Shown: in pieces, positions 1 to 8,826 of the stretch
Numbering within the stretch: position 1 is the stretch's first letter
Layout: each line of letters starts with the position of its first letter
The notes under the pieces: model-generated
Told to the model about the DNA's origin: nothing
What the model saw: the letters and a program-made list of their open reading frames with translations, nothing else
Databases searched by the model: none
From: Pseudomonas lini
GTDB taxonomy: Bacteria; Pseudomonadota; Gammaproteobacteria; Pseudomonadales; Pseudomonadaceae
Reading direction: 5' to 3'
DNA length: 64,000 nt
Assembly: GCF_001042905.1 (NCBI RefSeq)
Contig: NZ_JYLB01000006.1
Location: 1-64,000, forward strand
Position numbers and translations under genes: made by a program

Positions 1-1522
1 AAACCTGAACGTATTGAAATGCAGCCCCGTCTCCCGGTCCAGGTACTGCCCCTGAAACCGCAGGTTCTGCTCTTCGATGTAATACGGCTCGCGCACCTCT
101 TCTAACGTGTTGCCCCACACCCGATAAGTCGCCTGCCAGACGTTGTGGCCGTCCGCCTCGGTGAGTTGTTCCGGCAGGCCATTGAGGTCGTTGTGGTAGT
201 AGCGGATTTTTTGCAGCGGGCCGGTGCCGTCGACGCGGGCCAGGGGTTCATAACCTTCGTCTTCGTAGAGGTAGAGGCTGGTTTGTTGATGGCGATGCTC
301 CTGCAACAGGCGCAGGCCGTCCCAGGTGAAGCGGGTTTCGCCGAGTGGGTAGCCGTTGGTGTCGTGCTCGGTTTTTTCGATGCGCCGGCCCAGCGGGTCG
401 TAGGTCATCCTGAGCACGCTGCCGTTTTCGTTGCGCACTTCAATCAACCGGCTCTCGGCGTCATAACCGAAGCGCTGCAGGCCCCGTTTAGCGCTGCGTT
501 TTTCGATCATCCGGCCAAAGGCGTCGTAGCGGTAACGCTTGTCCTGGTAGGTCAGCAGTTTGTTGTGCACCACCAGTCCGGCGCCGGGTTGCGGGCCGTC
601 CAGCAGGTTGGCGGCGGCGTCGTAGGCGAAGGTTTCGCGCTGGCCGTGCAGGCTGTCCTGGCTGGCGATGATGCGGCCGGTGGCGTCGTAGTGCAGCAGT
701 TGGCGATGTTGCGCGGCGGGTTGCTGGTCGAGTTTGCCGATCAGGTTGTCGGCGGGGTCGTACTCGAAATGTTTCTGCACCGCTGCTGGCATCAGCGATG
801 GCTGGCTGGTGTGTCGGCGTTGGCGGGAACGTAAACGTCCGCTGCGGTCGTATTCGCTGCGGGTGCTGATCTGGCCTTGGGTGCGCAGCACTTCGCGGTG
901 CAGGCGATCACGTTCGAAGTCGCTGATGACCTGGCCGTTGAGGTTGATCTGGTGCAGGTGGCCGCTGCCGTAGTACAGACGATTGATCCAGCGGCCGTCG
1001 GGCAGTTGGGTCTGGATCAGGTTGCCGAGTTCGTCGTAGTGGTGGTGCAGGCTGCCGGCTGCGCTTTGTTCTTCGAGCAACTGGCCGAGGGCGTCGTAGG
1101 CAAAGCTCAGGGTTTGTGTGTTGCCCTGCAGGTCGCTGAAGGTGACGGCGGTGAGCTGGTCCAGTGGGTCATGGGTGTAGTTGGTGCGGCCATCGTCGGT
1201 GATTCTGGCGATCAGCCGGCCGACAGCGTCGCGTTCCAGTCGATGAACGATGGGGGCCAGGGGCGTCTCGGGGACGATGGCCAAGCCGTTGCCATAAGGC
1301 GCCGGAACAGCCGTTACCGCCGCGACGTTATCCAGCAGGTCATAGGTGTAGCGCTTGGCGCTGCCACCCAGATCCTGTTGTTCGGTCAGTCGATCGCCCG
1401 CATCCCAGGCAAACCGATAACTTTCGCCGTTTTCGTTGATCAGCGCTTGCAGCAGCCCGTAGCTGTCATACCCGAACTCCGGCCATGGGCGTCGGTGCGC
1501 TGGCGTACCTGGTGTTGATAGA
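1..1522 (-). pseudogene. rhs remnant, 5'-truncated, continues past the window start
   Basis: The minus strand codes for Rhs core (YD-repeat) sequence almost identical to the stretch 4529-6070 inside rhs2. The frame is intact up to about 1475 and ends at the window edge within the LHFNTFRF region that precedes the Rhs self-cleavage motif. Near the promoter-proximal end it is broken: around 1477 seven bases are missing relative to rhs2 (a frameshift), about 11 more near 1510, and at about 1522 homology stops. There the sequence joins directly to the 3' end of a small gene that, in the intact arrangement, lies about 95 bp upstream of rhs2. The prePAAR, transmembrane, PAAR and first core repeats are therefore gone and no start codon remains. 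The tip lies outside the window, so it may still serve as a donor of toxin sequence by recombination. Confidence 0.9.
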
Positions 1523-1527
1523 GTCGG

Positions 1528-1809
1528 TTACGGCATGCGCATCAGCGCAGTCCTCAGTCGTTTGATCAGCTTCGGATCTTTGAGGCAATCGGCTGGCCGT
1601 ATGTTATCCAGGGCGGGCACTTGCTGTTCGATCCACCACAATCCTTCCTTGAGCCCTCTTTTACCATAGAGAATGACCGCCATATCGAGGTTGCCATCCA
1701 GTCGTTTCGCCAAAGTGCGGGCGTCGTCGTCGAGATAGACTTTGTTATATAAATCCACGAAATCCTGCCAATCGGCATCGCCGGGGTAATCGTCTTCCAG
1801 TTGTTCCAT
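1528..1809 (-). CDS. small MbcA/ParS (DUF2384)-like protein, copy B
   Basis: A 93-residue protein of unknown role. The last 45 residues have the look of the Xre/MbcA/ParS antitoxin toxin-binding domain: a hydrophobic helix, WWIEQQVPALDNIRPADCL (conserved W, PAL, RP and a leucine) and a final helix ending RTALMRMP. It is a paralogue of the gene at 8524-8826. The C-terminal two thirds are nearly identical and the N-terminal part (DFVDLYNKVYLDDD here) has diverged. The ATG at 1809 is chosen; a TTG six bases upstream is possible. It sits five bases from the broken rhs remnant, as the other copy sits ahead of rhs2, so the pair was duplicated as a unit. The partner gene found upstream of the other copy is absent here. 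The domain call rests on pattern recognition. Confidence 0.7.
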   Translation of the reverse strand: MEQLEDDYPGDADWQDFVDLYNKVYLDDDARTLAKRLDGNLDMAVILYGKRGLKEGLWWIEQQVPALDNIRPADCLKDPKLIKRLRTALMRMP

Positions 1810-1915
1810 CTTCAAAAAATCCAGCTATTTGGGCTCGGCAAGGTTCTTATTGCTCGTATTCATTCGCTGCAAATGAGCTTTACTGCACGTTTTAGGGTGC
1901 CGTCTGTGAGGGCTT

Positions 1916-2926
1916 CTATAAGCTGTACAAGATATTGTAGAACGAGGCTGGATTGTCTTTTATCAAGGATAGATCCTGGCCTATGGATATCTTGTCGAAT
2001 AATGATTTATTGATTGCCATTCGACGAGTGATTATCGCTTCTAGCAGCTTGCTGAACAGCGTCTCATCATTGACGTATTTTTTCAGTTTTAGAATTTCGT
2101 GAGGCTTGCTTTTCAGAATATGAAAGGAGTAATTCATCAAGATAATATTGGAGATAAACAGGTTTTCCGTTGATTGAAGAGGGTTGATCGTATCGATCAA
2201 AGCATTAAATATCTGCTTCTTGTTTTTAGCGTATGCGTGCAAAAATACATCGGGATACATGAGTTCGCTGTGACGATCATTAAGCTTGAAACGGTAATTT
2301 GTGTCGTCGGGGTCGGTCAATAATGTGACGATGCTTGTTTGATAGCTTTTCAATGTGCTTAGCAATTCGTGTTCTTTTCTGCTATCAAACTTGATCGCTT
2401 TGTAAACCAAGTCGATAACATCCCAAAAAACTACAGGCCCCAGGTTGTCGGTAGCCATTACCAGCTGATTATCCTTGATGCTGAACCGTCGATACGCTTC
2501 GTCGTCAATACTCAATTCGAAAAGCAGGAACCTGAGCATGTAGTTCCTGAGTTGTGCATCCGCGTCGAGAGTGCTGTTCTTCAAACTGATCAGTTGAATC
2601 AGGTAGAAGAAAATAAAATAGTCTTTGTTGGTTCGTTGACGGTTGTCGATTTCAAGCAGATAGCCAAAGCGGGACAGGACCAAGAGAAGGGCATAGCAAT
2701 CCGACTCTGCGAAACCGTTTTTTGACATGGTTTTTTCGAAGGCGCTTATGGAAAACAAATCGTGCCAGCGGCTCACGTAGAAGGTCGAACCGTTGCGTTT
2801 TCTGGCGACGACAGACAGCAGCGAGGGCTCGTCTTCTTCGTAAAAAACAGCGCCCAGCTTCGTTGGGCACGGCCGGATGTTCAGGAAATTTTCAAGCTTG
2901 TATGAAAGTAGATTGAATATGTCCAT
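1916..2926 (-). CDS. hypothetical protein, putative orphan immunity protein
   Basis: A 336-residue soluble-looking protein without signal peptide or clear membrane segment, rich in Leu, Ile, Phe, Asp and Lys. I do not recognise the family. The DNA is clearly more AT-rich than the neighbouring rhs genes, a usual sign of imported toxin and immunity genes. Its position suggests immunity: immediately upstream, and overlapping its first 35 bases, an open frame ends at 2892 with a sequence that reads like the tail of a toxin (GEKAVWVNHDSMWKTLKNG). It would thus be the survivor of a pair whose toxin has been lost. The ATG at 2926 has only a weak purine-rich stretch upstream, consistent with translational coupling. 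The function is inferred from position only. Confidence 0.65.
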   Translation of the reverse strand: MDIFNLLSYKLENFLNIRPCPTKLGAVFYEEDEPSLLSVVARKRNGSTFYVSRWHDLFSISAFEKTMSKNGFAESDCYALLLVLSRFGYLLEIDNRQRTNKDYFIFFYLIQLISLKNSTLDADAQLRNYMLRFLLFELSIDDEAYRRFSIKDNQLVMATDNLGPVVFWDVIDLVYKAIKFDSRKEHELLSTLKSYQTSIVTLLTDPDDTNYRFKLNDRHSELMYPDVFLHAYAKNKKQIFNALIDTINPLQSTENLFISNIILMNYSFHILKSKPHEILKLKKYVNDETLFSKLLEAIITRRMAINKSLFDKISIGQDLSLIKDNPASFYNILYSL

Positions 2927-3125
2927 TTTTTAAGGTTTTCCACATGCTGTCATGATTTACCCAGACCGCTTTCTCACCTTTTGTATTCGGAACCAGACCC
3001 CCTTTACCGCCTTGATAATTGCGCAGTGCGCGGCTTCGGCATAGCCCATCTTTTGGGCTCCGTCAGGCTGAAACCCTTGTGCAATGTGGCTTTTCGGGAA
3101 AGTCCATGCTCCGGCAATGCCTGAA
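2892..3125 (-). pseudogene. debris of Eag chaperone and toxin tail
   Basis: This gap between two genes is not empty. On the minus strand, about 3060-3010 translates to AQKMGYAEAAHCAIIK. It matches the C-terminus of the intact Eag protein at 13695-14129 (AQKLGDAEAAHWATIK) and also aligns at DNA level. In another minus frame, 3020-2892 is open and ends with a TGA at 2892-2894, giving a peptide that includes GGLVPNTKGEKAVWV. That frame overlaps the start of the 336-aa gene. I read the stretch as fused leftovers of a former vgrG/eag/rhs cassette. The Eag match is short (12 of 16 residues) and the toxin-tail reading is inference. Confidence 0.45.
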
Positions 3126-3148
3126 AACTTTTATTCTGGCACTTAGCA

Positions 3149-3532
3149 TTATCCTGCCGCATACAAATAAATCGCATCTTCTGAAATGTATATTATTTTT
3201 CTGTTTGGGTGTGCCTGAACTGGAGTGATTAATAACTCGCGCAGATCGCCTGAAGTCACAGCATCATCAAGAAAACTCAAGAGATCGTTTTTTTCTGCTT
3301 TACACAGTTCTCCCTTGAAAATTATTTTTTTGCCTTTGTAAGCAACCAGTTTGTGTGCCACATAATAGTAATCTGAAGTCATGTGAGGCTCCAGATCTCT
3401 AAGTGAGTCGAGTACCTGAATGAAACCGCCTGAAAGTGTTGACTGTAACATCAGTGAATAGATGGTTTCTCTGCTTTCATACGGGCCTAATTCAAATTTT
3501 TTAAGTTTTTCCAGTTGATAGTTATTTTTCAT
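3149..3532 (-). CDS. hypothetical small protein, putative second immunity gene of rhs2
   Basis: A 127-residue acidic-to-neutral cytosolic protein with no recognisable domain and no signal peptide. An upstream start at 3592 would overlap the preceding gene by 50 bases. The ATG at 3532 lies 10 bases past that gene's stop and is preferred, though neither has a strong ribosome site. The AT-rich composition matches the preceding gene and the rhs2 tip rather than the rhs core. It is the second of two genes directly downstream of the rhs2 toxin end, the classic place for immunity genes. It may be the cognate immunity, an accessory, or an orphan left by an earlier tip exchange. Confidence 0.6.
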   Translation of the reverse strand: MKNNYQLEKLKKFELGPYESRETIYSLMLQSTLSGGFIQVLDSLRDLEPHMTSDYYYVAHKLVAYKGKKIIFKGELCKAEKNDLLSFLDDAVTSGDLRELLITPVQAHPNRKIIYISEDAIYLYAAG

Positions 3533-3542
3533 GTTGGCTCGG

Positions 3543-4013
3543 TTAGCTCGGACTACTAAGCCAAGAGGAGAAGTCAGAAATATATATTTCACTTAGAATT
3601 AAATCTAGAGGTATGTCTTCAATGCTGTCGGCTATCTCGTCATAAGGAGCTGGTAACACATAGGAAAACCCGAAGTCATCATCGAGAATTATTGAGCCAT
3701 TAAAAATGCGTTGACGTTTGGTAAGTTTTTTTATTTGGCCAAAAGACATTCCTGTAGAAAGTACTCCTCTGTAAAGTCCTTGGTAATGTACATTGCAGCC
3801 AATTGAGAATATTGTTCCGTCAGAAAGGGTTGCTATAGTGATGGTGTCATTTACTATATAGGCCACTCTCGTTTCGCTGTCTGGCAAGGTATAGTTTTTT
3901 ATCTTGATGCTATGATTCTTATATAATTCATCGATATAGCTGGAGATGTTGTCCCCTAATAGAATGTTTGCTACGGAGTGCTTGGATTTGATGTCTGCTG
4001 TAAAATCAATCAT
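3543..4013 (-). CDS. putative immunity protein of the rhs2 tip toxin
   Basis: A 156-residue protein, beta-rich by appearance (repeated YIVNDTITIATLSDGT-like strands), with no signal peptide, so it would act in the cytoplasm. The family is not recognised. It starts two bases after the rhs2 stop codon, with a GGTGGAA stretch upstream of the ATG inside the end of rhs2. That arrangement is typical of immunity genes translated together with their toxin. The AT-rich DNA matches the toxin tip. Position makes it the first candidate for cognate immunity to the tip encoded at 4016-4414. No sequence motif proves it. Confidence 0.65.
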   Translation of the reverse strand: MIDFTADIKSKHSVANILLGDNISSYIDELYKNHSIKIKNYTLPDSETRVAYIVNDTITIATLSDGTIFSIGCNVHYQGLYRGVLSTGMSFGQIKKLTKRQRIFNGSIILDDDFGFSYVLPAPYDEIADSIEDIPLDLILSEIYISDFSSWLSSPS

Positions 4014-4015
4014 AT

Positions 4016-7000
4016 TTAAGTTCCACCATTCATGAGCGTGCCATTAACATAAACTGGAGAGTCTTTTATTAGGTCGTAATTTTTGAAGTCGCCATGTCCA
4101 ATTCTGCCGAATACAACATCTTCTCCAGATTTATTGGCCTTGTACACTTTCCAATAATCGTTTCCGTGAATGTTCTTCTGGGTGGAACTGCCCCCTGGAT
4201 GGTAGTCAAGTTTATAGGTGGCTCCGGATTTTGTGGTGCGCACATACTGAACATGTTGAATTGCATCAGGTCTGCCAGCTTGAGGATAGGATTTTGTCCA
4301 GCCTCGGGCTGCTAGATACCCGTCGACGTCAGCAGGTTTTTTTCCTGATAATTTTCCAATCCATCTTCTGGTTATTGTATTTTTTCTGGCAAAGCCTTTT
4401 GGCGAAGTACAGCTTAGGCCTAAAGGGTCGGCATAGCCTGCGGGATTCGGCGCATAGGCGTAGAGATTGATCCCTCCCGCCAACCCAATAGGATCCGGCG
4501 TCGTAAACCGCCCCACATCCGGATCATAAAACCTGAACGTATTGAAATGCAGCCCCGTCTCCCGGTCCAGGTACTGCCCCTGAAACCGCAGGTTCTGCTC
4601 TTCAATGTAGTACGGCTCGCGCACCTCTTCTAACGTGTTGCCCCACACCCGATAAGTCGCCTGCCAGACGTTGTGGCCGTCCGCTTCGGTGAGCTGTTCC
4701 GGCAGGCCGTTGAGGTCGTTGTGGTAATAGCGGATTTTTTGCAGCGGGCCGGTACCGTCGACGCGGGCCAGGGGTTCGTAACTTTCGTCTTCGTAGAGGT
4801 AAAGGCTGGTCTGTTGATGGCGATGCTCCTGCAACAGACGCAGGCCGTCCCAGGTGAAGCGGGTTTCACCGAGCGGATAGCCGTTGGTATCGTGTTCGGT
4901 TTTTTCGATGCGCCGGCCCAGCGGGTCGTAGGCCATGTTGACCACGCTGCCGTTGTCGTTGCGCACCTCGATCAAGCGGCTTTCGGCGTCGTAGGCGAAG
5001 TGTTGCACGCCGCGCTTGGCGCTGCGTTTTTCGATCATCCGGCCGAAGGCGTCGTAGCGGTAGCGCTTGTCCTGGTAGGTCAGCAGCTTGTTGTGCACCA
5101 CCAATCCGGCGCCGGGGGCTGGGCCGTCCAGCAGGTTGGCGGCGGAGTCGTAGGTGAAGGTCTCGCGCTGGCCGTGCAGGTTGTCCTGGCTGGCGATGAT
5201 GCGGCCAGTGGCGTCGTAGTGCAGCAGTTGGCGGTGTTGCGCGGCGGGTTGCTGGTCGAGTTTGCCGATCAGGTTGTCGGCGGGGTCGTACTCGAAGTGT
5301 TTTTGCACCGCCGCCGGCAACAGCGAGGGTTGGCTACTGTGACGGCGTTGCCGTGCGCGCAGGCGGCCGCTGCGGTCGTATTCGCTGCGGGTGCTGATCT
5401 GGCCTTGGGTGCGCAGCACTTCGCGGTGCAGGCGGTCGCGTTCGAAGTCGCTGATGACCTGGCCGTCGAGGTTGATCTGGTGCAGGTGGCCGCTGCCGTA
5501 GTACAGACGATTGATCCAGCGGCCGTCGGGCAGTTGGGTCTGGATCAGGTTGCCGAGTTCGTCGTAGTGGTAGTGCAGGTTGCCGGCCGCGCTATGTTCT
5601 TTGAGCAACTGGCCGAGGGCATCGTAGGCGAAGCTCAGGGTTTGGGCGTTGCCGTGATGGTTGGTGAAGGTGACGGCGGTGAGTTGGTCCAGTGGGTCGT
5701 AGGTGTAGTCGGTACGGCCATCGTCGGTGAGTTTGGCGATCAGCCGGCCGACAGCGTCGCGTTCCAGTCGATGAACGATGGGGGCCAGGGGCGTCTCGGG
5801 AACCACGGCCAAGCCAGTGCCGTAAGGCGCCGGAACGGCCGTCACCGCCACGACATTATCCAGCAGGTCATAGGCGTAGCGCTTGGCGCTGCCGTCGAGG
5901 TCTTGTTGTTCGGTCAGCCGATCTCCGGCATCCCAGGCAAACCGATAACTTTCGCCATTCTCATTGGTCAGCGCTTGCAGCCGCCCGTAGCTGTCATACC
6001 CGAATTGCACCTGCCGGCCATGGGCGTCGGTGCGCTGACGCACCTGGCCGCGACGGTTGTGTTGATAGAGCGTGGTGTGCCCGGCCGGGTCGGTATAACC
6101 GGTCAACTGGCCGCTGACGTCGCGCTGATATTGCTCAGTGCGCCCGTCCGGCAATTGGCTGCTGAGCAACCGCCCTTGGGCGTCGTAGCTGAATTGGGTG
6201 CGTTCGCCGAGGGCGTCGGTGATGGTTTGCAGATAGCCGCGGTTGTCGTAGTTGAAGCGCGTCGGATAACCCGAGCAATCAATGTGTTCGATCAATTGGC
6301 CGAACGGATTCCAGCGCAGCTTTTTGCTTTTGCCGGTGGCATCGATGATCTCGACGACCTGGCCGTGGGGGTCGTAGCGGTAGCGCGTGACATGGCCCAA
6401 TGGATCGGTTTCGGCAATGCAGTTGCCGCGCTGATCGTAGCGATACTGCCAGCTGTGGCCCGCGGCGTCGGTTTCCACCAGCGGCAAGGCCCAGAGCTCG
6501 AGCCACAAGGTCGAGTCACTGCGACCCAGCGGGTCGGTTTCACCGATCAGGTTGCCGGCGTCGTCGTAGCTGTATTCGTAGTGTCCGCCCTGTGGGTCGG
6601 TAGCGCTGAGCAGTTGGCGCTCGTCGTTCCACTCGAACTGCCAGGTCTGGCCGAGGTTGTCGGTGTATTCGGTGATCTGGTGCTGGGTGTTCCAGCGTCG
6701 TGTACTGACGCGCTGCAAGCCATCGGTGATGCGCGTGACACCGACGCCGAGGTCATAGTCGAACTGGTAGGTGTCGCCTTCGTCGGTCCAGTGCCGGACC
6801 ACGCGCCATTCACGGTCTTCAATTAACGCCCATTCATAGAAGCAACGTAGCCCCGTGGGCAATTGATGCTCGACCATCCGCCGTTCGGCGTCGTAACTGA
6901 AGCGCCGTTGCACTTGGCCGGTGGCGTCACGCACTTCGGCCAGGTTGCCTGACTGATCGTAGCCATAACTCACCAACACTTCGCGGTGTTGGTCCGGGTA

Positions 7001-8428
7001 GACCCGTTCCACCTGACTGACCCGTGTCTGAAGGTAGGTCAATTCCACCTGAACCAAGTCAAAGGTGTCGCGCAGTTTTACAAGGCGTCCGACGTCGTCA
7101 TAGTCGAGATAGATGCGGTTGTCATTGCGATCACCGAGCTGATTCAGACGCAACAAAGACGGGTTGCCGGGTGTGACGTCAAACAGCCGGTACAGCCCGT
7201 CATCGCTTTCAATCAACAGTTGTCCATTAACGTGGCGTCGAACACTCAACCCTTCACTGGCACTGAACACCGCACCGCCCAAGGGGATCGAACCCATGTC
7301 GATGCGCCGGCCCTGTTCATCGGTGTAGACCAGCGTTTCACCGCCCTCCGGATGAGGCAGAATTTCAACGCACACCTCGTAGGACACGCTCCAGCCGGCG
7401 CCGAACAACCCGTCGCGCCGCTCGTCACGGCTGTTGTAGAAGCGCTGCCAATCGATCGGCAAGATGCCAGGCAACATGAAATCCAGCTCTTCATCGCCCC
7501 CCAGCACCTTGGCCCCGGTGGCGGCGTGCACCGGGTTCGACGAGCCCATGGCGGCGTTGGCCATCGCCCCCATCGCGCTGCTGACGGCCATCGACGTCGC
7601 GCCACCGACCAGCATGCACGGCAATTTGCTGAAGAACTTGCCTTTGCCACCCTTGAGCATCAGCAACGCAGTGACCGCCAGGCCCACGCCCGGGGTCTTG
7701 CCGCTGCGGATCTCGCGCACCACCACCGAACCGCCGCCAATGGTCACGTTGGAGGAAATCAGCCCGGACGATACGACCTTGGCATCGCAGGTGCTGCGAT
7801 CGCCGCTGCGCACGGCGGGCTGGCCGTTGATGGTGACCTTGTCCGAGCCCTCGGCCATGAACTGCGGCGGCATCGGCGGATGCTTCATGCAGACGAGCAG
7901 GTCCAGCGGCTTGGGCACCGCGCCGGGTGCCGGGGTGGCAACGGTGGGGCGCCACATCTGGGAGAAGAAGCTTTCGGCCATGTCCAGGTAACTGGCTTCT
8001 GAAGCTTCCGGCTCGGGCGCCTCCAGCTCGGTGCCGGCCGGCGCGACATGGGACGGGATCGCCCCGGCGGCCCGAGCGGCGGGCATGTTATTGGTGAGGG
8101 TGTTGGTGGAGCCGGTGAGGATGTTCGCCTGCACCGTGGGCGGAAACAGCGCGTTGCTGATCTTCTCGCACCAGTTGCTTAAGCCCTTGTCGGCTCCGGT
8201 CTTGCTCATGGCAAGGCCGACGACCGTGCCCACTACCAGGCCGAGCACGATGCAACCCAACCCGCCGGTGACGACCGTGATGCCGGTGGCCGCCACCACG
8301 GCGGCAGTGGCCAGCGCGGTAATCGCGATGTTGGCTGCCACCTCCAGCACACCGCCGAGGATGTCAGCCATCATCGAGGTATGGTTCAGTGCATCACCCA
8401 GCCGGGCGGCCCAGAGCGCGTCAGACAT
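4016..8428 (-). CDS. Rhs effector 2, prePAAR-PAAR-Rhs core with variable tip
   Basis: A 1470-residue polymorphic T6SS effector. Residues 7-17 (AARLGDALNHT) form a prePAAR motif. Residues about 28-72 are hydrophobic transmembrane helices needing an Eag chaperone. A PAAR-type region follows up to about 245 (TINGQPAVRSGD, VTIGGGSVVV). From about 330 to 1260 there are YD repeats that build the Rhs shell. The self-cleavage region (DPIGLAGGINLYAYAPNP, then DPLGL at about 1334-1338) releases the tip. The tip (residues 1339-1470, DNA 4016-4414) is AT-rich and unlike that of rhs1. It contains YKLDYHPGGS and DYWKVYK, and I cannot assign it to a toxin family; nuclease-like activity is only a guess. No eag gene precedes it, so it may borrow the chaperone at 13695-14129. 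Two putative immunity genes follow. Confidence 0.93.
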   Translation of the reverse strand: MSDALWAARLGDALNHTSMMADILGGVLEVAANIAITALATAAVVAATGITVVTGGLGCIVLGLVVGTVVGLAMSKTGADKGLSNWCEKISNALFPPTVQANILTGSTNTLTNNMPAARAAGAIPSHVAPAGTELEAPEPEASEASYLDMAESFFSQMWRPTVATPAPGAVPKPLDLLVCMKHPPMPPQFMAEGSDKVTINGQPAVRSGDRSTCDAKVVSSGLISSNVTIGGGSVVVREIRSGKTPGVGLAVTALLMLKGGKGKFFSKLPCMLVGGATSMAVSSAMGAMANAAMGSSNPVHAATGAKVLGGDEELDFMLPGILPIDWQRFYNSRDERRDGLFGAGWSVSYEVCVEILPHPEGGETLVYTDEQGRRIDMGSIPLGGAVFSASEGLSVRRHVNGQLLIESDDGLYRLFDVTPGNPSLLRLNQLGDRNDNRIYLDYDDVGRLVKLRDTFDLVQVELTYLQTRVSQVERVYPDQHREVLVSYGYDQSGNLAEVRDATGQVQRRFSYDAERRMVEHQLPTGLRCFYEWALIEDREWRVVRHWTDEGDTYQFDYDLGVGVTRITDGLQRVSTRRWNTQHQITEYTDNLGQTWQFEWNDERQLLSATDPQGGHYEYSYDDAGNLIGETDPLGRSDSTLWLELWALPLVETDAAGHSWQYRYDQRGNCIAETDPLGHVTRYRYDPHGQVVEIIDATGKSKKLRWNPFGQLIEHIDCSGYPTRFNYDNRGYLQTITDALGERTQFSYDAQGRLLSSQLPDGRTEQYQRDVSGQLTGYTDPAGHTTLYQHNRRGQVRQRTDAHGRQVQFGYDSYGRLQALTNENGESYRFAWDAGDRLTEQQDLDGSAKRYAYDLLDNVVAVTAVPAPYGTGLAVVPETPLAPIVHRLERDAVGRLIAKLTDDGRTDYTYDPLDQLTAVTFTNHHGNAQTLSFAYDALGQLLKEHSAAGNLHYHYDELGNLIQTQLPDGRWINRLYYGSGHLHQINLDGQVISDFERDRLHREVLRTQGQISTRSEYDRSGRLRARQRRHSSQPSLLPAAVQKHFEYDPADNLIGKLDQQPAAQHRQLLHYDATGRIIASQDNLHGQRETFTYDSAANLLDGPAPGAGLVVHNKLLTYQDKRYRYDAFGRMIEKRSAKRGVQHFAYDAESRLIEVRNDNGSVVNMAYDPLGRRIEKTEHDTNGYPLGETRFTWDGLRLLQEHRHQQTSLYLYEDESYEPLARVDGTGPLQKIRYYHNDLNGLPEQLTEADGHNVWQATYRVWGNTLEEVREPYYIEEQNLRFQGQYLDRETGLHFNTFRFYDPDVGRFTTPDPIGLAGGINLYAYAPNPAGYADPLGLSCTSPKGFARKNTITRRWIGKLSGKKPADVDGYLAARGWTKSYPQAGRPDAIQHVQYVRTTKSGATYKLDYHPGGSSTQKNIHGNDYWKVYKANKSGEDVVFGRIGHGDFKNYDLIKDSPVYVNGTLMNGGT

Positions 8429-8523
8429 GCGGGATGTTCATCCGGCATAAGCGTCTGACGGCTGTGTAATCGTTGCGCTTGTGACGCAATTCGATGCCTT
8501 CCATTGCACTTCTATCCTTGTCG

Positions 8524-8826
8524 TTACGGCATGCGCATTAGCGCAGTCCTCAGGCGTTTGATCAGCTTCGGATCCTTGAGGCAATCGGCTGGCCGTATGT
8601 TATCCAAGGCTGGCACCTGCTGTTCTACCCACCACAACCCTTCCTTGAGCCCTCTTTTACCGTAGAGAATGACCGCCATATCGAGGTTGCCATCCAGTCG
8701 TTTCGCCAGGGTGCGGGCGTTGTCGTTGAGATAGTCCTCTTCGTATAACCGCACAAGCACTTGCCATTCGGCATCGCCAGGGTAATCGTCTTCCAGTTGT
8801 TCCACCTTCAAGGCCCGTGCGCTCAC
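8524..8826 (-). CDS. small MbcA/ParS (DUF2384)-like protein, copy A
   Basis: A 100-residue protein with GTG start overlapping the TAG of the preceding gene by one base, so the two are translationally coupled. The C-terminal half carries the same MbcA/ParS-like pattern as the copy at 1528-1809 (WWVEQQVPALDNIRPADCL, then RTALMRMP). In known toxin-antitoxin pairs this domain neutralises RES-type toxins, which have an ADP-ribosyltransferase-like fold and attack NAD. Here it stands two genes downstream of an Rhs tip that looks ADP-ribosyltransferase-like, so a role in immunity to rhs1 is plausible. It has no DNA-binding Xre domain. The family call is by eye and the role is inference. Confidence 0.7.
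   Translation of the reverse strand: MSARALKVEQLEDDYPGDAEWQVLVRLYEEDYLNDNARTLAKRLDGNLDMAVILYGKRGLKEGLWWVEQQVPALDNIRPADCLKDPKLIKRLRTALMRMP

Noticed and set aside
3019..3228. Plus-strand open frame in the debris region
   Set aside because: Starts inside the Eag-like fragment on the other strand, overlaps a better supported minus gene and has no ribosome site.
4673..6826. Long plus-strand open frame opposite rhs2
   Set aside because: It is the codon-aligned antisense shadow of the YD-repeat core: low-complexity Val/Ala/Gly composition, no ribosome site, and the same shadow appears opposite the rhs remnant.
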